Shown: positions 36,965-46,089, counted from the first letter of the stretch. The stretch: DNA of 64,000 bases from Minicystis rosea (GCA_001931535.1 CP016211.1:9904377-9968376); one strand, 5' to 3'. Numbers and translations: made by a program. The notes: generated by a model from the sequence alone, not told the origin.

Positions 36965-37795
36965 CTACGGGCCGGCGTCGGGGACGTGGGCGCACGGGTC
37001 GGTGCCCGAGCATTGCGTGCTGCACTTCGAGCAGGAGCACGCGTAGACGGGCTGATAGAGCGCCTTGGCGTTCGGGTACTGCGCGTCGCAGTTGAACGTG
37101 CACTGCGGGTTGGGCGGCGTCTGCTGATTGCATCCGTTGACGCACTGGAGCCAACCCATGCACTGCCCGTTGGTCCCGCAGGCGAAGGCCTGCTGCTGGC
37201 ACTGCTGGAAGAGGCAGCCGGTGCACGCCATCGGGCTACCGCCCGACGAGCTCGAGGCCGACGACGCGGATGACGCCGACGATGCGGATGACGCCGACGA
37301 TGCAGACGATGCCGACGAAGCGGACGATGCCGACGACGACGACGACGACGTCCCGCCCTGACAGCCTTGGTAGCAGGCCATCACGGTCTGGAAGCCGAGG
37401 TTCGCGCACGGCGTGTTGTTCACGCAGTCGAGGACGCAGTCGTAGTCGTTGCCGACGGTGGCGCAGTCGATGTTGAACTGCTGGCAGGTGAAGCCGAAGT
37501 TGCAGTCTTCGAGGTGCTTGCAACCTTGCTCGCACAACGGGTTGCCGCCGCCGGACGAGCTCGACACGCTGGTGCCGCTGCTGGCGGTTGCGGCGGTGCT
37601 CGACACGTCGCCGCTCGACGACGCGCTCACGACCACCACCGACGTGTTCGGGGCGCCGCCGCCGCCGCCCACGCCGCCGCTGCCGCCCGTGCCGCTGGTG
37701 CCGAACGTGACCTCGACGCTGCTCCCGCACGCCGTGAAGCCGACCGCCGTGACGACGGTGAGCAAAAAGCCCAAGCCCCCCAAGTTCCAACGCAT
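36965..37795 (-). CDS. Cys-rich lipoprotein with Ser-Ser-Ala repeats
   Basis: 276 aa. The ATG at 37795 has GAGGAGG 8-14 nt upstream, which decides the start over an ATG nine codons earlier. Lipobox GFTAC (Cys23), Gly/Ser linker, first Cys domain (CEQGCKHLEDCNFGFTC), a run of about eight SSA units, then a second Cys domain (CTGCLFQQCQQQAFACG) ending near the C-terminus. Two Cys modules joined by a flexible Ser/Ala hinge; probably surface located. Divergent from the HAD gene. Confidence 0.82.
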   Translation of the reverse strand: MRWNLGGLGFLLTVVTAVGFTACGSSVEVTFGTSGTGGSGGVGGGGGAPNTSVVVVSASSSGDVSSTAATASSGTSVSSSSGGGNPLCEQGCKHLEDCNFGFTCQQFNIDCATVGNDYDCVLDCVNNTPCANLGFQTVMACYQGCQGGTSSSSSSASSASSASSASSASSASSASSASSASSSSGGSPMACTGCLFQQCQQQAFACGTNGQCMGWLQCVNGCNQQTPPNPQCTFNCDAQYPNAKALYQPVYACSCSKCSTQCSGTDPCAHVPDAGP

Positions 37796-37889
37796 GTCCA
37801 AGCCTCCTCGTAGCGCGGTCATCGTTCGCCTCCGATGCGCTCGCGCGCAAGCGTTTTCCGTGTGGAGCGACTAGGCTCCGCGGGCTCGA

Positions 37890-38576
37890 ATGACCCACCC
37901 TTCCCAGCGCGCTGAAAAGTTCTCTCCCCGCGGTCTTCTGCTCGACATGGATGGCCTCATGGTCGACAGCGAGCCGCTCTGGTTCGCCGTCGAGCGCGAC
38001 TTCGCGGCGGCGCGCGGCGCCGACTTCACCCATGCGCACGCGGTCGCCTGCACCGGCCGGGGCACGGCGTACACGCTCCGCACCATGAGCGAGACGTTCG
38101 GCTTCCCCGTCGACATCGCCGCAGACACGCGCGCCATCATGGAGGACTTTCTCTCGCGCGTGGGCGAGCTCGCGCTCAAGCCCGGCCTGCTCGAGCTGCT
38201 CGACGCGAGCGAAGGTCTCCTGCCCATCGCGGTCGCGTCGTCGTCACCGATGCGGCTCATCCGCGGGGTGCTCGATCGCTTCGCCCTCACCGCGCGCGTG
38301 ACGGCGATCGTCTCCGGCGAGACGGTGGCCTCGCCCAAGCCGGCGCCCGACATCTTCTTGAAAGCTGCCCAGGACATCGGCATTTCGCCGGCGGCGTGCG
38401 TGGTCTTCGAGGACTCGCTCCCGGGCGCCACCGCGGGTCACGCAGCAGGCATGTGCGTCATCGCGGTGCCGGAGCACGGCACGGACGGCTTCGCAAGCGT
38501 CGCCGATTACATCGTGCCCGATCTCTTCGCCGCCCGGGCCGTGCTCGTGCTGCCCGAGCGCGATCGGCGCGCGTGA
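37890..38576 (+). CDS. HAD-superfamily hydrolase (beta-phosphoglucomutase-like)
   Basis: 228 aa. Motif I LLLDMDGLMVDSE, motif II VASSSP, motif III Lys region SPKPAPDIFLKAA and motif IV VFEDSLPG. Cap type of the PGMB/phosphatase subfamily. Acts on a small phosphorylated metabolite; the substrate cannot be named. Confidence 0.9.
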   Translation: MTHPSQRAEKFSPRGLLLDMDGLMVDSEPLWFAVERDFAAARGADFTHAHAVACTGRGTAYTLRTMSETFGFPVDIAADTRAIMEDFLSRVGELALKPGLLELLDASEGLLPIAVASSSPMRLIRGVLDRFALTARVTAIVSGETVASPKPAPDIFLKAAQDIGISPAACVVFEDSLPGATAGHAAGMCVIAVPEHGTDGFASVADYIVPDLFAARAVLVLPERDRRA

Positions 38577-38826
38577 AGGCCCGCTCGAAAAGCCCGCAAT
38601 TCTCGGCGATTTTGGGGGAGATCGACCGATGACATGCGGCCCGTGGAAACGCCGCCTTTCGCACCGCGCGCCCGGTACGGACCGGAGGGGCAGCCCGCAT
38701 CAGGGCCAGCCTACGTCGTACGCGAGGCTGCGCCCGGTGCAAAGGTGCGATAAAAACCAGTTCCTTCCCGGAGTTTCTTGCGTACCCTAGGGCCACGTCT
38801 GGGAGGGAGCAGGAGCCGCAACGCAT

Positions 38827-39087
38827 ATGAACGACAAGGATGCCCTCAAGAACGCTGCCGCTGCCGCCGCCGCCGCCGCCACGCTCGACGCGACGAAAAC
38901 GGACAAGCGCAAGCAGAGCCTCTACTTTCCCGAGTCGATGCTCCAGGAGATCAAGGAGGAAGCCGCCCGGCTCGACCGCTCCCTCTCGTGGGTCGTGCAA
39001 CGCGCTTGGAAGCTGGCGCGTATCGAGATCAAGAAGCTACCCAGCGTGAACGACGTGAATGGGGACGAGGACGACACCGGCGAGTGA
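38827..39087 (+). CDS. Small basic RHH-like protein (probable TIGR04563 family)
   Basis: 86 aa. The N-terminus has a poly-Ala run from GCT/GCC codons. The core KRKQSLYFPESMLQEIKEEAARLDRSLSWVVQRAWKLARIEIK has a beta strand and two helices as in ribbon-helix-helix DNA-binding proteins, and matches my recollection of the small myxobacterial family TIGR04563. Acidic C-terminal tail. DNA binding is inferred. Stands alone. Confidence 0.75.
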   Translation: MNDKDALKNAAAAAAAAATLDATKTDKRKQSLYFPESMLQEIKEEAARLDRSLSWVVQRAWKLARIEIKKLPSVNDVNGDEDDTGE

Positions 39088-39243
39088 CGTTCTGCCCGTG
39101 ATTCCCGCCGTTCTTTGGGCTCCGTCCTGCTGACGTGCAGCTCGGGCGGGCAGAAAGCCCTCTTCGAGCCGCGCCGTCTCCCACCCCATCGAGCCCAGGA
39201 GCCTGCTTTCCAAGCGGGCTCGTGAGCTCGTTCTCCGGCCGCC

Positions 39244-39265
39244 GGACACGCCTTCGCGCGTGTCC
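39244..39265. terminator. Hairpin between RHH and hydrolase genes
   Basis: GGACACGC-CTTCGC-GCGTGTCC, 8-bp stem, in the middle of the 410-nt gap 39088-39497. A second, larger hairpin lies at 39453-39476. No gene seen in the gap. Confidence 0.4.
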
Positions 39266-39452
39266 GTGCGGCTTTGCTTTGTCGAGCCGCGACCGGGCAA
39301 GCGCATCGGATCGTCGAGATCCGGCGGGCGGCCTCGCTGGCTCGCTCTCACGCCTCCGAACGCGATCTTCGCGAGGCCCGAAGCGGCGAAACGTCCCTTG
39401 AATCTCGGGTGGATCGCGGGGTGGTGGGGCCCCAGCGGCTTCGCCGATGGGG

Positions 39453-39476
39453 CGGCGGGGGCGCGTGCCCCCGCCG
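39453..39476. terminator. GC-only hairpin directly upstream of the hydrolase gene
   Basis: 10-bp perfect stem CGGCGGGGGC / GCCCCCGCCG with loop GCGT, ending 21 nt before the hydrolase start codon at 39498; could end the upstream transcript or act in the 5' leader. Confidence 0.4.
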
Positions 39477-39497
39477 GGTGAACTAGACTGCGCGCTG

Positions 39498-40367
39498 ATG
39501 TCCACTGCCCACTTCGCCGCCGGCCGAGACGGCACCCGCATCTACGTGCGGCGCCGCGAAGGCCCGTCGCCCGTCACCGCCATCCTCTGCGACGGCATCG
39601 CCTGCGACGGCTTCATCTGGAAATACCTCTGGGACGACCTCGCGCAGCAGGTGAGCGTCGCGCACTGGAATTACCGCGGTCACGGCCGCAGCGCGACGCC
39701 CGTCGATCCCACGGCCGTCGAGCTCGCCGAGCACGCGCGCGATCTCGACGCCGTCCGCCGCACGCTCGGCGATCCCGACGTCGTCCTCTTCGGCCACTCG
39801 ATGGGTTGCCAGGTCGTGCTCGAGCACGTCCGCATCCGGCCCGAGAAGATCCGCGGCGTCGTGCTCGTGTGCGGATCGTCCGGCCGCATCACGCACACGT
39901 TCAAGGGCACGAACGTGATGGCGCAGCTCCTCCCGGGCGTGATCGCGAAGGTCGAGGCGTTCCCCGAGATCGCGCGCGCCATCTGGAGCCGCGTGCCGCC
40001 GGAGATCGCGCTGCAGGTGGCGCTCGCCACCGGCGAGGTCGACAAGGCCGCCATCCGCCCCGAAGACTTGATGCCGTACATGAAGCACATGGTCGACATC
40101 GACGTGCCCATGTTCCTGCGCATGCTCCACTCCGCGGGCGAGCACTCGGCGGCGGATCTGCTCCCGCAGATCGCAGCGCACGCGCTGGTGATCGCCGGCG
40201 ACCGCGACACCTTCACGCCGCCCCGCTACGCCGAGGAGATGGCCGCGGCCATGCCGCACTCCGAGCTCCTCATGGTGCCGGGCGCGACGCACGTGGTGCC
40301 CCTCGAGCGCAAAGATCTCGTGGCCGCGCGCGTGGAGAAGTTCCTGCGCGAGCGCGTGCTCCCGTGA
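39498..40367 (+). CDS. Alpha/beta hydrolase
   Basis: 289 aa from the ATG at 39498. Nucleophile elbow GHSMG (~residues 106-110), WNYRGHGRS before it, and the acid/His residues in GDRDTFTPP and GATHVVPLE: the complete catalytic triad of the BphD/haloalkane dehalogenase-like class. Substrate unknown. Its stop overlaps the GTG start of the kinase-like lipoprotein (GTGA), so both are probably made together. Confidence 0.88.
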   Translation: MSTAHFAAGRDGTRIYVRRREGPSPVTAILCDGIACDGFIWKYLWDDLAQQVSVAHWNYRGHGRSATPVDPTAVELAEHARDLDAVRRTLGDPDVVLFGHSMGCQVVLEHVRIRPEKIRGVVLVCGSSGRITHTFKGTNVMAQLLPGVIAKVEAFPEIARAIWSRVPPEIALQVALATGEVDKAAIRPEDLMPYMKHMVDIDVPMFLRMLHSAGEHSAADLLPQIAAHALVIAGDRDTFTPPRYAEEMAAAMPHSELLMVPGATHVVPLERKDLVAARVEKFLRERVLP

Positions 40368-41452
40368 GGCTCGCCCTCCTCGCCGCCGCGGCGCTCCTCG
40401 TCGCCTGCGGCGAGCGAGGCCACGCCCCGAAGCCTTCGGCGTCGACGAGCGCCTCCGCGAACGCGATCACCGCCACGACCGCGGGAGCAACGGCGCCGGC
40501 ATCCGGCGTCGCGCCGGCAGCCGTCGTGACGGCGTCGTCCGGAATCGTTGGTGCTCCAACGAATTCCGCGGTCGCGCTCCCGCCGCGGGTCGTCGATCCG
40601 GAGGAGCGCGTCCTCGAAGCGGCGCCGCTCGTGTCGCTCGCGGTCGCGCATCGTCCGCTCGCGGCGCGGGGGACGTTCGATGCGGTGCTCGGCGCGCCGG
40701 AGGGGCGGCGGGGCGTGGAGATCCAGCTCGCGCTCGGCGCCGAGCCCACCGCCCACCGTCATCCCCTCGCCTTCTACCGGCTGGCGCATGCGCTCGGGGC
40801 GCGGGTGGTGCCGGTCGCGGCGCTTCGTCATTTCGGCACCGGCGAGCTCGCGGGCGCGGGCGCCGATGCGGAGGCGCGCGGCGTGCTGCACGAGGCGCGC
40901 ATCCTCAACGACGGCACCGTCGATGCGCTCGTGTCCGCCCATGCGGTGCCGCACGCAGGCGCACCGTGGACGAAGCTCACCGCGCGGCCCATCGATCCGG
41001 AGCACGGCCGCGAGCCTGCGACCTGGGAGATCTGGGCGAGCTCGCCGGAGCCGATGCCGGGCGAAGATCCCGCGCTCCTCCGCGACTACGTGGAGATGCG
41101 GGTCCTCGATTATCTCTCGGCCAACGTGGCGCGCCGCAACGTGCTGCTCGCGGGCCACGCGCTCGTGCTCGCCGACAACGGCACCGCGTTCCCGTGGCGA
41201 CCGGAGGCGTCCGTCCTCGATCGCATGCTCCGCCGCCTGCGCACGACGGCGCGCTTTCCCCGCGGGCTCCGGGATGCGCTGCTCGCGTTCGATCGCGAGC
41301 GCGCGGATGCCGTCTTCACCGACGGCGGCTTCGAGACCTGGCTCCTCACGCCGCGCGTGCGCACCGAGCTCGCGGAACGACGCGCCGCGCTGCTCACCCT
41401 GCTCGAAGCCAAGATCGCGGCCCGCGGGGCCGAGGCCGTGCTCTGCTTGTGA
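40364..41452 (+). CDS. Lipoprotein with degenerate FAM20/HipA-like kinase fold
   Basis: 362 aa from a GTG at 40364 overlapping the hydrolase stop. Lipobox LLVAC (Cys15), Ala/Thr/Ser-rich linker (22-75), then a region resembling FAM20C/HipA-type kinases: LAFYRLAHALGARVVPV (136-152) like the helix preceding the active site, VLDYLSANVARRN (247-259) where kinases have DxLIGNxDRH, and VLADNGTAFP (268-277) like the DNG metal motif. The usual Asp and His of the catalytic loop are missing while Asp271 is kept, so I expect low or no kinase activity. Attached to a membrane outside the cytosol by the lipid. Similarity is by eye. Confidence 0.65.
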   Translation: MRLALLAAAALLVACGERGHAPKPSASTSASANAITATTAGATAPASGVAPAAVVTASSGIVGAPTNSAVALPPRVVDPEERVLEAAPLVSLAVAHRPLAARGTFDAVLGAPEGRRGVEIQLALGAEPTAHRHPLAFYRLAHALGARVVPVAALRHFGTGELAGAGADAEARGVLHEARILNDGTVDALVSAHAVPHAGAPWTKLTARPIDPEHGREPATWEIWASSPEPMPGEDPALLRDYVEMRVLDYLSANVARRNVLLAGHALVLADNGTAFPWRPEASVLDRMLRRLRTTARFPRGLRDALLAFDRERADAVFTDGGFETWLLTPRVRTELAERRAALLTLLEAKIAARGAEAVLCL

Positions 41453-41540
41453 GCCTTCGCGCGCAGCCTTCGGCGACGAAGGCGTGCTCGCCGGCCGAGC
41501 GGATCTTGCCAGAAGGCCGCGCTCGGTGGACGCTTCCTCC

Positions 41541-41930
41541 GTGACCGACCTTCCGACCCTCGAGAGCTGGATCACGAAGCTCGGCTTCTCCACGACCACC
41601 GTCGACGAGAGCACGCTCCGCATCCGCCCGCCCGCGTCGGCCGATGCCGGCGAGCTGCCGCCGTTCTTCGTGCAGTGGACCAAGAACTGGGTGGTGCTCA
41701 GCATCCTCCCCATGCTCGCGCCTGGCGAATACAAAGCCGAAGACTTGGGGCGCCGCCTCCTCGCGATGAACCGCGACATGCACCTCGCCAAGTTCGCCCT
41801 CGATCGCAGCCGCGCCGTCATCCTCTGCGCCGAGCTGCCCACCGAGTCGCTCGACTACTCCGAGATCGAAAACGCGCTCACGCGCATGGTGCAGTACGCC
41901 CGCCGCTTCCGCTCCGAGCTCCTGGGTTAA
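41541..41930 (+). CDS. YbjN-like domain protein
   Basis: 129 aa from a GTG at 41541 (an in-frame GTG at 41526 is possible). Pattern LESWITKLGFSTTTVDESTLRIRP, FVQWTKNWVVLSILP, LLAMNRDMHLAKFALDRSRAVILCAELPTESLDYSEIENALTRMVQYARRF fits the YbjN/type III chaperone-like fold. Probably cytosolic binding protein; function unknown. Same strand as the kinase-fold lipoprotein, 88 nt away. Compound hairpins follow. Confidence 0.75.
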   Translation: MTDLPTLESWITKLGFSTTTVDESTLRIRPPASADAGELPPFFVQWTKNWVVLSILPMLAPGEYKAEDLGRRLLAMNRDMHLAKFALDRSRAVILCAELPTESLDYSEIENALTRMVQYARRFRSELLG

Positions 41931-41936
41931 GTCCCA

Positions 41937-41959
41937 GGAAAGGAGCGCCGCTCCTTTCC
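41937..41959. terminator. Hairpin 1 between convergent genes
   Basis: GGAAAGGAGC-GCC-GCTCCTTTCC: 10-bp perfect stem, 3-nt loop, 6 nt after the YbjN-like stop. Serves as a candidate terminator for the plus strand. Confidence 0.6.
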
Positions 41960-42012
41960 CTCCACGGGCACCGGCCCAGGCGGGCTCGCAAGCGAGCCCT
42001 GGACCCGTGGAG
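41960..42012. terminator. Nested hairpin 2 between convergent genes
   Basis: Outer stem CTCCACGGG (41960-41968) pairs with CCCGTGGAG (42004-42012); inner stem GGGCTCGC-AA-GCGAGCCC (41982-41999). A 53-nt nested structure, facing the end of the minus-strand ABC permease gene at 42120. Possible bidirectional terminator. Confidence 0.55.
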
Positions 42013-42119
42013 CCTCCCATACCTCGAACCACCCGCGCCAACGTGAAGGTCGCGCCGCTTCGGGCCTTGCGTCGGCTTTTCGGTCACCTTCTGACTCCGC
42101 GAGCGAGCACCGAGCGCGC

Positions 42120-43325
42120 TCATTCGTGACGGAGCGCTTCGATGGGACGGAGGCGCGCGGCTTTGCGGGCGGGGACGTAGCCGAAGGCGACGCCGATGGC
42201 GCCGGAGAAGCCGACCGCGACCAGGAGGATGTCGGGCTGGAGCACGAGCGGCAGCGTGAAGGCGCGTGACGCGATGGCGCTCAGGCCCACGCCGAACGCG
42301 ATGCCGAGCAGGCCGCCGAGCGTGGAGAGCGCCACCGCCTCGACGAGGAACTGCAGCAGCACCTCGTCCGCGAGCGCGCCGATGGCCATGCGCAGGCCGA
42401 TCTCGCGGGTCCGCTCGGTGACCGAGACCAGCATGATGTTCATGATCCCGATCCCACCGACCAACAAGCTCACCGCCGCGATGGCGCCGAGCAGCGCGGT
42501 GAGCGCGGTGGTCACGCTGCTCAAGGCGTTGGCGATCTGCTTCGTGTCCTCCACCGTGAAGTCGTCGGGCTGGCCGGTGGCGATGCGGCGGCGTTCGCGC
42601 AGGAGCGCGGTGATCTGCTGCTTGGCGTGGTCGACCTCCTGATCGCTGACCGCGCTGACGAAGAAGCTGCCCACGTCGGTCGAGCCGGTGAACCGCCGCT
42701 GCACGAGGGAGAGGGGCATGACCACGAAGTCGTCCTGATCGGGGCCGAAGCTGCTCGTGCCCTTGGACGCGAGCACGCCGATGACCTTGCAGGACACGGA
42801 GCCCACGCGGATGGCGGTGTCGAGCGGATCCTGCGCGGCGAAGAGCTCGCGCTGCACGGTCGCGCCGAGCACGCACACGGGCGTGCCGCCGAGGAGCTCC
42901 GCGTCCGAGAAGGTGCGGCCCGTGGCGAGCGCATACCCGCGCACGGAGAAGAACGCGTTGGTCGAGCCGTTGACCTGGGTGCTCCAGTTCTTGTTGCCCG
43001 CGACCACGAGCGCGCTCGATCCCACGCTGGGCGCGATCTCGCCGACGGCGGCGACCTCGCGCTCGATGGCGCGGCCGTCTTCGCGCTTGAAGCCGCGCGC
43101 GCCCGCGCTGATCGGCCCGCGCCGCTCGGCGCCCGGCATGACGATGAGCAGGTTCTTGCCCATCGCGGCGATCTCGCTCGTCACCTTGACGGTCGCGCCG
43201 CGGCCCAGCGTCACCAGCGCGATGACTGCACCCACGCCGATGATGATGCCGAGCGTGGTCAGCACCGATCGCATGGTGTTGCGGCGCAGCTCGCGGAGCG
43301 CCATGGCGAACGTGCTCCAGAGCAT
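42120..43325 (-). CDS. MacB-type ABC transporter permease
   Basis: 401 aa from the ATG at 43325, overlapping the ATPase stop (ATGA). FtsX/MacB permease: N-terminal helix RSVLTTLGIIIGVGAVIALV, a large periplasmic domain, and three C-terminal helices (LLGAIAAVSLLVGGIGIMNIMLVSVTERTREIGLRMAIGA). The RTREIGLRxAIGA coupling helix is characteristic. The ATPase is encoded separately, unlike E. coli MacB, where both are fused. Works with the neighbouring ATPase and adaptor in tripartite export or lipoprotein/drug efflux. Confidence 0.93.
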   Translation of the reverse strand: MLWSTFAMALRELRRNTMRSVLTTLGIIIGVGAVIALVTLGRGATVKVTSEIAAMGKNLLIVMPGAERRGPISAGARGFKREDGRAIEREVAAVGEIAPSVGSSALVVAGNKNWSTQVNGSTNAFFSVRGYALATGRTFSDAELLGGTPVCVLGATVQRELFAAQDPLDTAIRVGSVSCKVIGVLASKGTSSFGPDQDDFVVMPLSLVQRRFTGSTDVGSFFVSAVSDQEVDHAKQQITALLRERRRIATGQPDDFTVEDTKQIANALSSVTTALTALLGAIAAVSLLVGGIGIMNIMLVSVTERTREIGLRMAIGALADEVLLQFLVEAVALSTLGGLLGIAFGVGLSAIASRAFTLPLVLQPDILLVAVGFSGAIGVAFGYVPARKAARLRPIEALRHE

Positions 43326-44017
43326 CAGCCCTGCCTCCGATCTTCGGCGACGGCGCCGTCGCGGAACGTGACGATGCGCTTCGTCCACGCGGCCATGTCG
43401 GGCTCGTGCGAGACCATGACCACGGTGATCCCGCGCTCGCGGTTGAGCGTGCGGAGCAGGCTCATGATCTCGCTCTTCTTGGTCGAGTCGAGGTTGCCCG
43501 TGGGCTCGTCGGCCAAGATCATCGCGGGGTCGGTGACGATGGCGCGGGCGATGGCGACGCGCTGCTGCTGGCCACCCGAGAGCTCGGCGGGCGTGTGCTC
43601 CTCGCGGCCGGCGAGGCCGACGTCGTGGAGCGCGCGCCGCGCCCGCACGCGCCGCTCGGCCGCAGGGACGCGCCGGTAGATGAGGGGCAGCTCGACGTTC
43701 TCCTGCGCCGACGTGCGCGCGAGCAGGTTGAAGCTCTGGAAGACGAAGCCGAGGTAGCGGCGGCGCAGCAGCGAGAGGCCCTCGTCGCTCAAGCGGCTCA
43801 CGTCGACGCCGCGGAAGAGGTACGCGCCGGAGCTCGGCTGATCGAGGCACCCGAGGATGTTGAGGCAGGTCGACTTGCCCGATCCGCTCGCGCCCATGAC
43901 GGCCACGAACTCGCCTTCGTCGATGCAGAGGCTCGCGTGATCGAGGGCGCGCACCTCGGACTCGCCTTCGCCGTACACACGGCTCACGTCGCGGAGCTCG
44001 ATGAGGGGAGGCGCCAT
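43325..44017 (-). CDS. MacB/LolD-type ABC transporter ATPase
   Basis: 230 aa. Walker A GASGSGKST (42-50), signature LSGGQQQRVAIARAIV, Walker B MILADEPTGNLDS, and the H-loop MVSHEPD. Start lies 4 nt after the adaptor stop; the stop overlaps the permease start. Powers the exporter formed with the flanking genes. Confidence 0.96.
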   Translation of the reverse strand: MAPPLIELRDVSRVYGEGESEVRALDHASLCIDEGEFVAVMGASGSGKSTCLNILGCLDQPSSGAYLFRGVDVSRLSDEGLSLLRRRYLGFVFQSFNLLARTSAQENVELPLIYRRVPAAERRVRARRALHDVGLAGREEHTPAELSGGQQQRVAIARAIVTDPAMILADEPTGNLDSTKKSEIMSLLRTLNRERGITVVMVSHEPDMAAWTKRIVTFRDGAVAEDRRQG

Positions 44018-44021
44018 GACG

Positions 44022-45284
44022 TCACTCCTTCTTCGCGGTGTCGACGGCGAGCTGAGCGCCGGGCCCGATCTCGTTGGAGAGGAGCTCCGTGTTGGTTCCG
44101 TCGGTCGCGCCCACGCGCACGGCGACCTTGCGCAGGCCGGTCGGCTCGACGACGTAGACGTTCTTGCGATCCTTGTCGACGACCTCGCCGACGCGCTTCG
44201 GGCCCATGCCGGGAGGCCCGCCGCCGCCAGGCCCGGAGCCCATCGCCGGCGGCACGAAGCGCAGCGCCGCGTTGGGGATGAGCACGACGCCGGGCTTGAG
44301 ATCGGAGACGATGGTCGCCGTCGCCGTCATGCCCGGGCGCAGCACCCGCTCGCCGTTGTCGACCGCGAGGCGGCCCTTGTACGTGACCACGTTCGAGGAC
44401 GTCTTCGGCTCGTTGAGCAGGAGGAGCACGCGCGAGGGAAACGAGCGCGCGGGGTACGCCTCGACCGTGAACGACGCCTCTTGGCCCTCGTGCGCGCGGC
44501 CGACGTCGGCCTCGTCGACGTCGACGTCGAGGCGCATGCGCGTGAGGTCCTCGGCGATCTTGAAGAGCACCGGCGTCGAGAAGCCCGCGGTCACCGTCTG
44601 CCCGGGCTCCATGGATCGCGAGAGCACGACGCCGTCGATGGGCGAGACGATGGTGGCCTTGTCGAGCTTGCTCTTCGCCGAGACCAGCACCGCGCGCGCG
44701 AGCGCCGCGTTCGCGCCCGCGCTCGCCGCCTGCGCCTCGGCGCGGCTCGCGGCGGCGACGGCGGACTCGAGATCCTTCTGCGAGGCGAGCCCCTCCTTGA
44801 CCTGCGCGCGCGCGCGCTCGGCGGCGAGCTTCGTCTCGTCGCGCGTGGCCGTGGCCTCCCGAATCGAGGCATCGGCCGCGGCGAGCTGCGCGCTCGCTTG
44901 ATCGACCGCGGCGCGGAGCTGCTCCGGATCGATCACCGCGAGCACTTGCCCCTTCTTCACCGCGTCGTTCGCGTCGACCGTCATCTTGAGGATGCGCCCG
45001 CTCACCTCGGCGCCGACCTCGACGGTGGTGGTGGCCTGGAGGGTCCCCGTGGCGGTGATGGTCACGCGCAGATCGCCGCGCGCGACCTCCGCCGTCCGGT
45101 ACTTCGGCCCGGAGCCCGGGCCGCCGCGGCGCACGACGAAGAAGCCCGCGGCCCCGAGGATCGCGATCGCGACGAACAGCAACGTGAGTCGGATGACCGA
45201 GCGCTTGCGAGGACGGGGCTCCGTGCCGAGGAGCGCCGCGACGTCGTCGGCGCCGGCCGTCGGATCGGGAGTCGTGGTGGCCAT
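44022..45284 (-). CDS. MacA-type periplasmic adaptor (RND/HlyD family)
   Basis: 420 aa from the ATG at 45284. One N-terminal membrane anchor (~32-51), then the barrel-sandwich (lipoyl) half TVEVGAEVSGRILKMTVDANDAVKKGQVLAVID, a long coiled-coil hairpin (~105-200), the second lipoyl half ATIVSPIDGVVLSRSMEPGQTV, and beta-barrel domains. Links the ABC pump to an outer-membrane channel; no TolC-like gene nearby. Divergent from the OmpR-type regulator. Confidence 0.94.
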   Translation of the reverse strand: MATTTPDPTAGADDVAALLGTEPRPRKRSVIRLTLLFVAIAILGAAGFFVVRRGGPGSGPKYRTAEVARGDLRVTITATGTLQATTTVEVGAEVSGRILKMTVDANDAVKKGQVLAVIDPEQLRAAVDQASAQLAAADASIREATATRDETKLAAERARAQVKEGLASQKDLESAVAAASRAEAQAASAGANAALARAVLVSAKSKLDKATIVSPIDGVVLSRSMEPGQTVTAGFSTPVLFKIAEDLTRMRLDVDVDEADVGRAHEGQEASFTVEAYPARSFPSRVLLLLNEPKTSSNVVTYKGRLAVDNGERVLRPGMTATATIVSDLKPGVVLIPNAALRFVPPAMGSGPGGGGPPGMGPKRVGEVVDKDRKNVYVVEPTGLRKVAVRVGATDGTNTELLSNEIGPGAQLAVDTAKKE

Positions 45285-45325
45285 GACACCGATGTGGGGC
45301 ACCGACTTTGCGCGTGTGTTGTGGC

Positions 45326-45349
45326 GATATTACCAATTGTTTCAGCGGT
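45326..45349 (-). promoter_or_regulatory. Candidate regulator site between macA-type and regulator genes
   Basis: Minus-strand CGCTGAAACAATTGGTAATA lies in the intergenic region that divides the adaptor gene from the response regulator. Nearly the same sequence (CGCTGAAACAATCGGCAATA) occurs once more at 47478-47497 just after the histidine kinase stop. AT-rich, unlike its surroundings; possible operator of the response regulator. Confidence 0.45.
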
Positions 45350-45384
45350 ACCGTGGGGCGCGCCCGAGACCTACGCTTGCCCCG

Positions 45385-46089
45385 ATGAGCCCTCCGATCC
45401 GCGCCTTGTTCGTCGAAGACGACGACCGCTTGGCCCTCTTCACGGCCGAGTACCTCACCGAGCGCGGTGTCGTGGTGGTGCACGTGCGCGACGGCGAGCA
45501 GGGGCTCGCGTTGCAAGCGAAGCAGGCGTTCGACGTGGTGATCCTCGACGTCATGCTCCCGGGTCGCGACGGCTTCGACGTCTGCCGCGCGCTGCGGAAG
45601 CGCACCGCGATCCCCATCCTCCTCTTGACCGCGCGGGCCGAGGAGGTCGATCGCGTGCTCGGGCTCGAGCTCGGCGCCGACGACTACATGGTCAAGCCGT
45701 TCTCACCGCGCGAGCTGCTCGCGCGGGTGCACGCGCTCGTGCGGCGCGCGAGCGGCAACGTCGGCCCGCGCGCCGAGGTGCTGCGCGCAGGCCAGCTCGT
45801 GCTCAACCCGACCTCCTTGCGTGTCACGCTCGCCGGCGCCGACGTCACGCTCACCGCCAGCGAGTTCCAGCTCCTCCGCGCGCTCGTCGAGCGCAGCGGC
45901 CACGTGCTCACGCGCGAGCAGCTCCTCGAGCTCGCGGACGGCAACAGCGAGGAAGCCTTCGACCGCTCCATCGACGTGCGCATCTCGCGCCTCCGCCAGA
46001 AGCTCGGCGACGATCCCCGGCGCCCCACGCTCATCCGCACCGTGCGCGGCCTCGGCTACATGCTGACCGCCGGCGGCGAGGCCTCGTGA
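45385..46089 (+). CDS. OmpR-family response regulator
   Basis: 234 aa. Receiver with acidic pair EDDD (~10-13), phospho-Asp in VVILDVMLPGRDG, Thr/Lys at LLLTARAEE and VKPFSPRELL. Winged-helix output (VTLTASEFQLLRALVERSGHVLTREQLLE; RSIDVRISRLRQKLGDDPRRPTLIRTVRGLGYML). Binds DNA and presumably controls the divergent efflux genes. The stop overlaps the kinase start (GTGA). Confidence 0.95.
   Translation: MSPPIRALFVEDDDRLALFTAEYLTERGVVVVHVRDGEQGLALQAKQAFDVVILDVMLPGRDGFDVCRALRKRTAIPILLLTARAEEVDRVLGLELGADDYMVKPFSPRELLARVHALVRRASGNVGPRAEVLRAGQLVLNPTSLRVTLAGADVTLTASEFQLLRALVERSGHVLTREQLLELADGNSEEAFDRSIDVRISRLRQKLGDDPRRPTLIRTVRGLGYMLTAGGEAS

Noticed and set aside
36776..37273. Open frame with MPFGAGF heptapeptide repeats
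   Set aside because: Made by reading the 21-bp hairpin repeat; no ribosome-binding site, and it runs antisense through the real lipoprotein gene.
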